Of a stretch of DNA of 64,000 nucleotides, positions 54,701-62,313 are shown piece by piece. The notes under the pieces are model-generated. The model made no database searches. It worked only from the letters and a program-made list of their open reading frames with translations, and was not told where the DNA came from. Source of the stretch: Methanothrix harundinacea 6Ac. Its GTDB lineage: Archaea > Halobacteriota > Methanosarcinia > Methanotrichales > Methanotrichaceae. The stretch spans positions 620,001 to 684,000 of the forward strand of contig NC_017527.1 in the NCBI RefSeq assembly GCF_000235565.1. The letters run 5' to 3'. A program made the translations under genes and the position numbers. The first letter of the stretch is position 1. Every line of letters starts with the position of its first letter.

Positions 54701-57700
54701 TCGACTGCGACAACGTCCTGGACAAAGACTTCGAGAACGTCCCGCTCCTCTGCATCGGCGGCAATAAGACCAACGACACAGGCGCCAGGCTCCCCGGCTG
54801 GACGATCGAGGTCTACGTCAACGGCACCCAGACCAAAGTCGGCGAGAACACCACCGACTCGGAGGGTGAGTGGATCGTCTGCGACCTATTGCCTGGGACC
54901 TACGACGTCAAGGAGGTTGTCGATGCCGGTTGGACCCCCATCGACCCCGCCGACGGCTGGCATCGGGGAGTTGTCCTGGATTGTGAAAAGACGACTCTCG
55001 GGATCGACTTCGTCAACAGCAACAAGTCCTGCCTCGGCGGCAAAAAGACGAACGACACAGGCGCGAGGCTCCCTGGCTGGACGATCGAGGTCTACGTCAA
55101 CGGCACCCAGACCAAAGTCGGCGAGAACGTAACCGACTCGAAGGGTGAGTGGATCGTCTGCGACCTATTGCCCGGGACCTACGACGTCAAGGAGGTTGTC
55201 GATGCCGGTTGGACCCCCATCAACCCCGCCGACGGCTGGCACCGAGGCGTCGTCCTCGGCGGCAGCGAGACGAACCTCGAGATCGACTTCGTCAACAGCA
55301 ACAAGTCCTGCCTCGGCGGTAAAAAGACGAACGACACAGGCGTGACGCTTCCCGGCTGGAAGATCGAGGTCTACGTCAACGGCACCGAGACCAAGGTCGG
55401 CGAGAACACCACCGACTCGGAGGGTGAGTGGATCATCTGCGACCTGCTTCCGGGCGTATACGACGTCAAAGAGGTCCTCAAGGTCGGTTGGGAGCCGATC
55501 GATCCAGTAGACGGCTGGCACCGGGGGGTCGTCCTCAACGGCAGCGAGACGAAGCTCGAGATCGACTTCATGAACAACTTCACTTCCAGATGCATAGATG
55601 GTCACAAGTACGATTACTCCAATAAGACCCCCCTCGAAGGCTGGAACATAACCGTCACAGATAGCTCTGGCACGGTGGTTGGAAACGCCACCACCGACGA
55701 TGAGGGATACTGGAAGATCTGCGGCCTCGCTTTCGGCGAAAATTACACCGTCTGCGAAGAGTTGAAGGAAGGGTGGACCTCGATAATTCCTCCCGACGGC
55801 TGCTTCTACAACGTCGTATTGGTCTCAGATCAGAACCTGACCTTGGACTTCTACAACGACCCCCGTAACCTCACCATCAAGAAGGTGGCGGACAAGTACG
55901 AGGTCCAGGAGTGCGACGAGGTCACCTACACCATCACCGTCTGCAACAACGGCGGCGTCCCCGTCAGAAACGTCACCGTCTGGGACAGGTTCGATAAAGA
56001 AGTCGAGATCCTCTCGATGACCCCCGCCCCCGGCCCCGACCGGAAGTGGCACTTTGACGAGATTCCAGCGCGGACGTGTGTGACGATCACGATAAAGATC
56101 AAGGTCCCCGAGCGGCAGGACTTCGAGTTTGGGATGGAGCAGGGCGTCCGCGGCGAGGGCTTCGTCAAGGTGGCCAACGACTACAGCACCACCTTCAAGG
56201 AATACTGCATCTGTAACTGCGCCTACGTCACCAGCGACTGGAACGAGAAGCCGCTCTCCGATTGTGTCTGTATTACAGTAGGCGCGGATATCGGAACGGA
56301 ACTCCAGACCCGGGAGTACGGCTCCGGCCTCTTCGAAGCCGAGGAGCGGGTTGCGGTCTTCACGAAGAACAAGTCGATCGAGTGGGAGGAGGACGTCTCG
56401 GCGACCTACAAGCCTACCTCGATCACCCTCTACCAGAACCGCACCGTCGACTACGACTCGGCCTGGGTTAAGAAGGCGAGGGCGAAGAACTACGTCACCG
56501 GGACGACGATGACGGAGACGTACCACGACGCGACCTGGCTGGACCGGGAGTCGAGGATGTTCCTCGACAAGAACCAGTCGGTGATGGAGGTCGACAGCTC
56601 CTTCGACGGCCGGGGCCACGTGGGCTTCCTCAAGATGCCGACGAACAGGTCGTCGCCCCAGACGACGCCGCTGATCGAGGTCCGGGAGGACTACGTCGGG
56701 AGCTTCAAGGTCGTCCAGAAGATCGACGAGTACGGCAAGGGCGTCTCCTACGAGAAGGCGGCCTCCGGCGGCGGCCTGGTGGTGGGCGACCGGCGTATCG
56801 GAGGGAGCCAGAGGAGCTACGAGTCGGGGTCGGGCGCCTACGACTCCGAGGAGGTCATCGAGACCTATACGAACTACATAGCAAAAGACATCAGCCTCGT
56901 TTACGCCCCGACGACGACGAGGCTGACCGACGACGTCTGGATCAACAGCTCGATGAAGTGGAAGGAGGGTCTCTATTCGAGGGTCCCGGCCAGAAGCTAC
57001 ATCGGCGAGGAGTACACTGGGGTCACCGAGCTGGATAAGGAGACGGTGGCGAGGGGCTTGAACGAGATGGAGACCTCGGCCGACTTCTCGGGGCAGGCCC
57101 GGTACAGGGCGGTGTTCGCCGATCCGAACGATACGAAGAGGCCTTTCGTCGAGTTCGATGAGGTTTACGCCGGCGACTACTCGATCGAGCGGCGGGTCCT
57201 CCTAAAGGGTACGTCCAAGTACGACCGGCCCCACCTGAACGTCACCAAGACCCTGGACGGGATCGTCGAAGAGAAGGACAAGTGCGACGGCGACAACTGC
57301 AGCAAGACGAAGTACATAGCGACCTACACCATCCGGATTGAGAACGACGGGAACAGGGCGTTTATACCTGTCAACGTCCAGGACCTCTTCCCGCCGGGGG
57401 CGGTCTTCCTCGAGTCGTCTTTGAGGCCGACGGAGCTGACGGATAGTTACGCCAACTGGAACCTGACGCACCTATCGATAGGTGACGTCGCGGTGATAAC
57501 CCTGAAGCTCGACGTTGCCAAGTACTATCCGTCGGAGCTGGTGAACAGGGTCGAGGTCTGCGGCGAGTACGATGGCGAGTGGATCTGCTTTGCTAACTCC
57601 AGCGCCCTGGAGGTGAACTGGCTTACATGTTGTTTGAACGAGACGGTCTCGGTGGTTAAGAGCTGCGAGGTCGACGGTGCTGACGGGATGGTGGTCCTGT

Positions 57701-58140
57701 ACCGGATCGATATCGAGAACCACGACGACGTCACCCGGGTGGCGAGGGTCACAGACCATCTGCCCGAGGGGATGACGTTCCTCGACTCTTCGACACCGGT
57801 CGCCTCTTACGATGGGGTCGAGGTCGTCTGGAACCTGATCGATATCGGGCCGTTCGAGACGAGGACGATCGAGCTCTCGGCCCGGGCTTCGGCCCCCGGC
57901 CGGTACACCAACGTCGTCATCGTTGACCCAAGGTCCGTCGACGGGCCCGTCGTCCAGCCGGTGACCGCCTCTTGCGTCGTCGAGGTCGGATCCCTCGAGG
58001 AGTGCGGACCCACCTCCTGCGAGATCTGGAGCCCGCCGAACTGGGACCTCCAGCACATCGGATACGAGCCGGCCGAGGTCGCCTCCGAGGGTCTGGCCTG
58101 CGCCGGCTCCGATGGGAGGGGGTCGTGCCCTGCGCCGTGA
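51730..58140 (+). CDS. giant surface protein with 13 SdrD/Cna-B-like repeats and DUF11-type domains
   Basis: A 2136-residue exported protein. Signal peptide to about residue 24 (ILLFATLALILAPAALA), then a choice-of-anchor E-type module (25-200). Thirteen SdrD B-like/prealbumin-type repeats of 88-93 residues follow (203-1380), most starting CIEGYK or CIGGHK and containing L-x-NWTITL, ATGWYRFCDLVPG and YTVCETLKPGF. Next are a DUF11-like domain (LTIKKVADKYEVQECDEVTY), an unassigned beta region (about 1470-1830), and two more DUF11-like domains (from about 1835 and 1967). N-glycosylation sites (NXS/T) are very frequent. There is no terminal membrane helix or sorting motif, so it may be held by other surface proteins. 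Confidence 0.9.
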   Translation: MRPMRNILLFATLALILAPAALATESITYCQQLTPLNTNWDRQSVLPKFDPSLGTLVKVELNGTLNWTQLVRFEHVVSESDANITIEQWVYFELTMHDNTLLTNEWENYSEWYVTKYDNVTDYGGTSGFNFTNVNLTSTSRKNYTDCDDISEYIARFPGETKSFRTRARATVGADGSGNYVLSPTTSASSIVCVTYYYDPPTCIEGYKLDAANNQPLEGWNITLQDCDGKVIGWDITNETGFWKICGLQCCNFSVCEILKPGWIAVDPASGCYLDLNASEGNLTGYNFTNKNLSCISGYKVIDCEDVDLSGWNITLYNETDVLIDTTTTNETGYYQFCGLDHGNYKVCEEVKDGWQNLTDICIDVDLGYDNATDKNFTNVPLLCIEGYKVIDCEGFDLSNWTITLTNSSGTVGTTLTNATGWYRFCDLVPGSYTVCETLKPGFTNVTPTCLDVPLTCDNATDKNFTNVPLLCIEGYKIIDGCEGADHSNWTITLTNSSGTVGTTLTNATGWYRFCDLVPGSYTVCETLKPGFTNVSPTCLDVPLTCDNVTDKNFTNIPLLCIEGYKIIHGCEGADHSNWTITLTNSSGTVGTTLTNATGWYRFCDLVPGIYTVCETVKPGFTNVTPTCIDVPLTCDNVTDKNFRNVPLLCIEGYKIIDGCEGADHSNWTITLTNSSGTVGTTLTNATGWYRFCDLVPGIYTVCETVKPGFTNVTPTCIDVPLTCDNVTDKNFRNVPLLCIEGYKIIDGCEGADHSNWTITLTNSSGTVGTTLTNATGWYRFCDLVPGIYTVCETVKPGFTNVTPTCLDVPLTCDNVTEKNFRNVPLLCIGGHKIIDCEGSDLSNWTITLYNATTNQPINTTTTNATGWYIFCDLVPGDYAVEETVKPGYVNFSAKRVPVTLDCDNVLDKDFENVPLLCIGGHKIIDCEGSDLSNWTITLYNATTNQPINTTTTNATGWYSFCGLVPGDYAVEETIKPGYVNFSAKRVPVTLDCDNVLDKDFENVPLLCIGGNKTNDTGARLPGWTIEVYVNGTQTKVGENTTDSEGEWIVCDLLPGTYDVKEVVDAGWTPIDPADGWHRGVVLDCEKTTLGIDFVNSNKSCLGGKKTNDTGARLPGWTIEVYVNGTQTKVGENVTDSKGEWIVCDLLPGTYDVKEVVDAGWTPINPADGWHRGVVLGGSETNLEIDFVNSNKSCLGGKKTNDTGVTLPGWKIEVYVNGTETKVGENTTDSEGEWIICDLLPGVYDVKEVLKVGWEPIDPVDGWHRGVVLNGSETKLEIDFMNNFTSRCIDGHKYDYSNKTPLEGWNITVTDSSGTVVGNATTDDEGYWKICGLAFGENYTVCEELKEGWTSIIPPDGCFYNVVLVSDQNLTLDFYNDPRNLTIKKVADKYEVQECDEVTYTITVCNNGGVPVRNVTVWDRFDKEVEILSMTPAPGPDRKWHFDEIPARTCVTITIKIKVPERQDFEFGMEQGVRGEGFVKVANDYSTTFKEYCICNCAYVTSDWNEKPLSDCVCITVGADIGTELQTREYGSGLFEAEERVAVFTKNKSIEWEEDVSATYKPTSITLYQNRTVDYDSAWVKKARAKNYVTGTTMTETYHDATWLDRESRMFLDKNQSVMEVDSSFDGRGHVGFLKMPTNRSSPQTTPLIEVREDYVGSFKVVQKIDEYGKGVSYEKAASGGGLVVGDRRIGGSQRSYESGSGAYDSEEVIETYTNYIAKDISLVYAPTTTRLTDDVWINSSMKWKEGLYSRVPARSYIGEEYTGVTELDKETVARGLNEMETSADFSGQARYRAVFADPNDTKRPFVEFDEVYAGDYSIERRVLLKGTSKYDRPHLNVTKTLDGIVEEKDKCDGDNCSKTKYIATYTIRIENDGNRAFIPVNVQDLFPPGAVFLESSLRPTELTDSYANWNLTHLSIGDVAVITLKLDVAKYYPSELVNRVEVCGEYDGEWICFANSSALEVNWLTCCLNETVSVVKSCEVDGADGMVVLYRIDIENHDDVTRVARVTDHLPEGMTFLDSSTPVASYDGVEVVWNLIDIGPFETRTIELSARASAPGRYTNVVIVDPRSVDGPVVQPVTASCVVEVGSLEECGPTSCEIWSPPNWDLQHIGYEPAEVASEGLACAGSDGRGSCPAP
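52336..55869 (+). repeat. 13 tandem SdrD-B-like coding repeats, inner units almost identical
   Basis: Unit starts (TGC codon): 52336, 52612, 52879, 53143, 53410, 53677, 53944, 54211, 54481, 54751, 55030, 55309 and 55591. The units at 53143-54210 are exactly 267 bp each and nearly identical in DNA; 54211-54750 are two 270-bp copies; 54751-55590 are three 279-bp copies. Three separate rounds of duplication are implied. Confidence 0.93.
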
Positions 58141-58395
58141 GGGGGCGCTAGGTCCCGACTATTTTTCCATCCACCCCAGAACCATTTGGGGCGAATTTGG
58201 CCCCCTTCCCCCTCTTTTCCGGGAGATTTGACAAGCCCCTTCGGCCCGGGATGATCTGGGCATGGAAGATGGAGCATATCGGTGGAGTTGGTTCCCGCAG
58301 GACCCCGCGATCGGGGGATCTTGAAGACGGGGTGGCTGGGAGGTTGGAAGAAAAATAGATGGGGGAAGATATGGGCTGTTAAAGCCGTCTCCCCT
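58141..58395. other. intergenic between convergent surface genes
   Basis: No gene and no clear terminator hairpin; short T-runs on both strands (for example TATTTTTCC at about 58160) may end transcription. Confidence 0.4.
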
Positions 58396-59592
58396 TCAGC
58401 AGTCCACTCCGCCGCAGGGACATCTCCCCTCCTCAGCGGTCGGATTCTCGTGGAACTTCAGCTCCCTCAGCACCTCGAAATCCCCCGAAAACCTTTCTCG
58501 TCTCTTGATATCCTTGTAGAAGATCTTGTGGAGTCTCGAATCTGTCCCCCACATCCCTTCAAAGCTGTTTTGGGTATTCGATCCCACCGTCCGCCTGATG
58601 GTGGAGTTGCTCGTCGTCCCCAGAAAGACCGTCTGGTCGGCCTCCATTCGTCGGACGCTGAAGTTCTCGTGGATATCGGCGCCGATCCCCCCGTAACGTT
58701 CTATGGATCTGATCGACCTGCTGCCGACGAGAGGGGTCTCGCCCTCGTAGACGACCTTCGTATTATCGAAGAAGTTGAGCCTCTGCATGGTGGTTCCATT
58801 GGGGTCGCTGCAGTTCGGTATTGGCCTTCTGAGCTTGTTGGGCTCCTGTGAATAGACCTGGGCCGACTCGAGGCCTATATCCCCTTCCCCGAAGATCTTG
58901 TTCTGATAGTCCATCGCCAGCTTCTTGTCCAGGACCGAGGTCTTGACGTCTAGATACCCCGATCCGGTGACCAGCTGACTCTCGCAGAACTGCTCGTACT
59001 GGCGTGGCTCGTCGTGGAGGGCGCGGTAGTTTCCGGAGTTGAGGTCCTTTATCGACCTATCGGTTATGGTGACCTTGGCGGGCCTCCGGGATGAGATCCA
59101 GCCGATCTCTCCCCTGGGCGGGCGCTCGGATATGTAGTAGGTGCCGGCGGACAGGTTGCAGATCTTCCAATACCCGTGGATGTTGGTGGCCGTCCACCAG
59201 GTGGTGGACTCCCCATCAACGGTGATCGTCCAGCCGCTGAGATCCCCCTCCTCGGGATCTCGCTCTCCGTTCTGGTTCTTATCCCAGTACTTGCGGCCCG
59301 ATAGGCAAAATTTTGGTGGCTCCGTGCTCACCCGGTCTTCTTTGTCATCGGTTCGAGGAGGCGTCTGGCGTACCATCCATCGGCCGCCATCGTCGGTCCG
59401 CCCTGGAGAGGGCGCCTCCTCCTCTTGAGATAGGACGCTTTCATCCGCCGGCAAAGGCTCCGAAGGAGACTTGCCGGCCGGCTTCTCGCAAACGACCTCC
59501 TCATCGGCGATACCGGTGGCTGCATGGATCAGCAGGATGAGGAACGCAATGGTGAGCCTATGAGTTAGAGCTGAGCTGCTACTCCCTTTCAT
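58396..59592 (-). CDS. exported SdrD-B domain protein
   Basis: Signal peptide (LTIAFLILLIHAATGIA), a charged Pro/Glu-rich linker (30-95), then one SdrD B-like domain with the calcium-loop KYWDKNQNGERDPEEGDLSGW, YWKICNLSAGTYYISERPP and a following beta region. The rest (about 190-398) is an unassigned domain ending in CPCGGVDC. It shares the W-K-I-C-N/G-L and GW-x-I signatures of the giant protein repeats. Convergent to the giant gene, so it is a separate unit but in the same surface-protein region. About 398 residues; ATG with no strong ribosome-binding site visible. Confidence 0.82.
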   Translation of the reverse strand: MKGSSSSALTHRLTIAFLILLIHAATGIADEEVVCEKPAGKSPSEPLPADESVLSQEEEAPSPGRTDDGGRWMVRQTPPRTDDKEDRVSTEPPKFCLSGRKYWDKNQNGERDPEEGDLSGWTITVDGESTTWWTATNIHGYWKICNLSAGTYYISERPPRGEIGWISSRRPAKVTITDRSIKDLNSGNYRALHDEPRQYEQFCESQLVTGSGYLDVKTSVLDKKLAMDYQNKIFGEGDIGLESAQVYSQEPNKLRRPIPNCSDPNGTTMQRLNFFDNTKVVYEGETPLVGSRSIRSIERYGGIGADIHENFSVRRMEADQTVFLGTTSNSTIRRTVGSNTQNSFEGMWGTDSRLHKIFYKDIKRRERFSGDFEVLRELKFHENPTAEEGRCPCGGVDC

Positions 59593-59954
59593 ATGAGATA
59601 TCTCTCCCCCCTTCGACTGAAGCTTCCAGGGCTCCCCTTCTGGCTCCAGGCCCGCCCTTCTCGAGCTGGAGACGATCGGTTCTCTTAAGTTGAGCCCTGA
59701 AGCTTCATCTGTACATGCCTTTTAAAGAGATCTCTTCTACCCTTCGGTATATACCCTTTTATATCCCCCCACAAAGTACTTAACATTTTCTGGAGGACCC
59801 CCCCCCGGGGCGGAGGATCTCGTACTCCGTCACCCCGAAGCTCAGCCCCCCCCTCGAAGATTGATCCCCTCGGCTCTGGATCCCGCCGACGATCTCGTCG
59901 GTATAGTCTCCTCCTCCCCCCGGCGGAACGATGAGATGTGACCTCCTTCCCCCT
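59593..59954. other. gene-free region with promoter-like TATA for the SdrD-B gene
   Basis: GATATAAAAGG on the minus strand (about 59752-59762) is a strong TATA box and would give a leader of about 140 nt; CTTTAAAAGG (about 59718-59728) is closer. From 59790 to 59954 nothing is recognised. Confidence 0.45.
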
Positions 59955-61184
59955 CTAAAAATCGAAGATCGACCTCTGCTCCTCGCCCCTCTTCTTCCCC
60001 ATCCTCTCCCCTCTCACCCCCTCCTCCCCGGAGGCCCGGAGGGCGATCGTCCCGTACTTTCCACCTCCTCCTGGCTCCACCACCACCTCTCCGGACCTGA
60101 AGGCGGAGATGGCTTCCACCACCCTCTCCTCCCCAGCAAGCTCTGAGAGGTCGGCCTCCAGAAGAACCTCGATCTCGCTTCCTCCCCGGATCAGCTCCTC
60201 CCAGGTTCTCTGGACCCTCGCCGAATGGACGCTCTTCACCCCCAGGGCCATGGCGATGATCTCGGCGAGGGGAATCAGATGCACGTAGGGAGGGCGGTGG
60301 TCGGGATGGACCGGCTCGGGAAAGTCGGCGAGCATCTCGACCCTATCCCTCACCCCCAGCTTTATCAGCCCACCGCACTCGCACCTCCCCCTCCTCTCGG
60401 CCATCTCCCCGGGGGAGTAATGCCGATAGCATCGAGTGCAAGCGGTCCTGTTATACTTTCCCTCTTCGGGGGGAAAGCCGACGTTGAGGGTGGGTCGGAG
60501 CCCCTCCTCCCGCCCGATCGCCCTCCTCAGGTCCTCGAAGGAGAGGTCCTTCATCTCCATCTGGTTGAACTCCCTTCCGAGCTTATCCGGCCACGGCGAG
60601 TGGGCGTCGGAGTTGGTGAGGAAGGTCATCACCCTCAGCTCGGCTATCCGGTCGGCGTAGTCGGAGTCGGCGCTCAGCCCCAGCTCGACGTACTTTATCC
60701 GATCGGATTGGTCCTGGTAGCATTCTGCGAGGGAGGGATAGTGGGCGTACATACCGGTCCAGGGGGTGAAGGCGTGGCTCGGACCGATGAGGCAGCCGGC
60801 CTCCAGGGCGGCGTCGGCTATCTCCGGGGGGGTCATGGGGAGGGTGGGCCTCCCGTCGGATTCAAGGTTCCCGCCCCGGCACGAGAAGGCCTCCGCCAGC
60901 TCCAAGGCCTTGGAGAGGTCGGGGACGATGATGAGGTGGTGGACCTTCGCCGAGTCCTCCACCTCCGCGGTGAGGACGAAGGCCGTCCCTCCGAGCCGAA
61001 AGAGCCCTCCCTCTTCGGGGAGCTCCCTCACCTCCGCCATCCACCCAGGATGGAGGCAATCCCCGGTGGCCACGACCCCGATCCCCTTCTTCGCCGCCTC
61101 CCTCCCGATGGTGGGAAGGTCCATATTGCCGGAGGTGGCGGCGGAGTACCGGGAGTGGATGTGGAGATCGAGGTTGATCTTCAT
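59955..61184 (-). CDS. PHP-domain phosphoesterase-like protein (TIGR00375 family)
   Basis: A 409-residue metal-dependent hydrolase of the PHP superfamily. Metal-binding motifs: LDLHIHSRYS (His8, His10), VVATGDCLHPGW, AEVEDSAKVHHLI, GPSHAFTPWTG and FLTNSDAHSPWP. A zinc-ribbon-like stretch is near residue 250-280 (CTRCYRHYSP, CECGGL). Related archaeal proteins are about 390-420 residues; their reaction is unknown, though nucleic-acid related roles have been suggested for similar proteins. Divergent from larB with a shared promoter. Confidence 0.88.
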   Translation of the reverse strand: MKINLDLHIHSRYSAATSGNMDLPTIGREAAKKGIGVVATGDCLHPGWMAEVRELPEEGGLFRLGGTAFVLTAEVEDSAKVHHLIIVPDLSKALELAEAFSCRGGNLESDGRPTLPMTPPEIADAALEAGCLIGPSHAFTPWTGMYAHYPSLAECYQDQSDRIKYVELGLSADSDYADRIAELRVMTFLTNSDAHSPWPDKLGREFNQMEMKDLSFEDLRRAIGREEGLRPTLNVGFPPEEGKYNRTACTRCYRHYSPGEMAERRGRCECGGLIKLGVRDRVEMLADFPEPVHPDHRPPYVHLIPLAEIIAMALGVKSVHSARVQRTWEELIRGGSEIEVLLEADLSELAGEERVVEAISAFRSGEVVVEPGGGGKYGTIALRASGEEGVRGERMGKKRGEEQRSIFDF

Positions 61185-61207
61185 CGTCCTTCAGATCGAA
61201 CGGCCCA

Positions 61208-61224
61208 GGATAAACCATTTATCC
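61208..61224. promoter_or_regulatory. symmetrical divergent promoter, PHP gene and larB
   Basis: GGATAAA-CCA-TTTATCC is a perfect 7-bp inverted repeat with a 3-bp centre. Each arm is a TATA-like box reading TTTATCC on one strand: about 27 bp before the PHP ATG at 61184, and about 26 bp before the TTG of larB at 61246. Confidence 0.55.
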
Positions 61225-61245
61225 CCAAAAGAGAAGGTGCATCTG

Positions 61246-62025
61246 TTGACTAGAAACCATAGAGCCGTCCTGGAGAGGTTCGCCCGGGGCGAGATCTCCT
61301 TGGATGAGGCCATCCGGGAGGTGAACCTCCTCTCCTATCGGGAGGTGGGAGAGATGGCGAAGCTCGATCCCCGCCGGGTAGACAGAATCGGGGTTCCAGA
61401 GGCGATCCTGGCGGAGGGGAAGGGCCCCTCAGACCTGGTGGCGATAGCCCTCTCCTTCCTGGAGGCTTCGAGGGCGGTCCTCATCACCAGGGTATCCCCC
61501 GACCAGCTCGCGGCCCTGAGGGAGGCCCCCCTCCCCGCCGGCGCGGAGCTCCGGGTGGAGGCGAGGGCGAAGGCGGCGGTGATCTCGAAGGGTTGGCCTC
61601 CTGAGCCCTCGGGGGGGAAGGTGGGGGTACTCTCCGCGGGGACCGCTGACATCCCCGTCGCCGAGGAGGCGAGGGTTACCGCCGAGATGATGGGCTGCAA
61701 GACAGCGGTCGAGTACGATGTGGGGGTTGCGGGGATCCACAGGCTCTTCCCGTCCCTGGAGAAGATGCATGATATGGACGCCCTGGTGGTGGCCGCAGGC
61801 CGGGAGGGGACCCTCCCCGCGGTGGTGGCGGGGCTGATGGAGGCTCCCGTGGTGGGTCTCCCCGTCTCTACGGGGTACGGCGCCGGCGGCGGGGGCGAGG
61901 CCGCCCTCCTATCGATGCTCCAGTCCTGTTCTGTGATGGTCGTGGTCAACATCGACGCCGGGTTTGTGGCTGGCGCTTTTGCGGCAAAGATCGCGAAGAT
62001 GGCGGCGAAATGTAGAAATATGTAA
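61246..62025 (+). CDS. larB: LarB, nickel-pincer cofactor biosynthesis
   Basis: Carboxylase/hydrolase making pyridinium-3,5-biscarboxylate mononucleotide, precursor of the nickel-pincer nucleotide. The 259-residue protein has the LarB/PurE-like domain: KVGVLSAGTADIPVAEEA, CKTAVEYDVGVAGIHRLF, MDALVVAAGREGTLPAVVAGL and APVVGLPVSTGYGAGGGGEAALLSML (in part). I start at a TTG because the family begins with a helix like LERFARGEISLDEAI and GGTG is upstream; a GTG three codons earlier is possible. No larC, larE or racemase gene is adjacent. Confidence 0.9.
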   Translation: MTRNHRAVLERFARGEISLDEAIREVNLLSYREVGEMAKLDPRRVDRIGVPEAILAEGKGPSDLVAIALSFLEASRAVLITRVSPDQLAALREAPLPAGAELRVEARAKAAVISKGWPPEPSGGKVGVLSAGTADIPVAEEARVTAEMMGCKTAVEYDVGVAGIHRLFPSLEKMHDMDALVVAAGREGTLPAVVAGLMEAPVVGLPVSTGYGAGGGGEAALLSMLQSCSVMVVVNIDAGFVAGAFAAKIAKMAAKCRNM

Positions 62026-62085
62026 TGGAAGTTTTGAATTATTGGCCGGAAAACTATTTATATGATAAGACAGAGGTATAAACAC

Positions 62086-62132
62086 GAGCGGGTAAACTAA
62101 TTTTTCACTAACCCCCACTCCCCTACCCGCTC
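62086..62132 (+). ncRNA. candidate structured small RNA
   Basis: GAGCGGGTA (62086-62094) pairs perfectly with TACCCGCTC (62124-62132) around a 29-nt loop. ACTATTTATATG (62053-62064) is a TATA-like box whose expected start site falls at about 62086, the 5' end of the stem. The 288-bp region 62026-62313 has no gene and is otherwise AT-rich. It may instead be part of the larB mRNA end. A longer transcript to about 62180 is possible. Confidence 0.35.
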
Positions 62133-62313
62133 ACACCTACTTATGTCTCGATGCTTCTATGGTGGTTGGATGGGGCCGTTGGTTCTCCATATTGTGTTAT
62201 TTATCAATTCGGATTGATAGAATAGTCAGCGACCGATATCTTATGAATAATATTGCTATTAAGAATTAATCTCCGCCTCCGGCGATGATCTCTCTCGAGG
62301 GGGGGAGATCCCC

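Noticed and set aside
52336-55869. Regular repeats considered as a CRISPR array or satellite
   Set aside because: Units of 267-279 bp stay in frame with full coding sense and no unique spacers; they are protein repeats.
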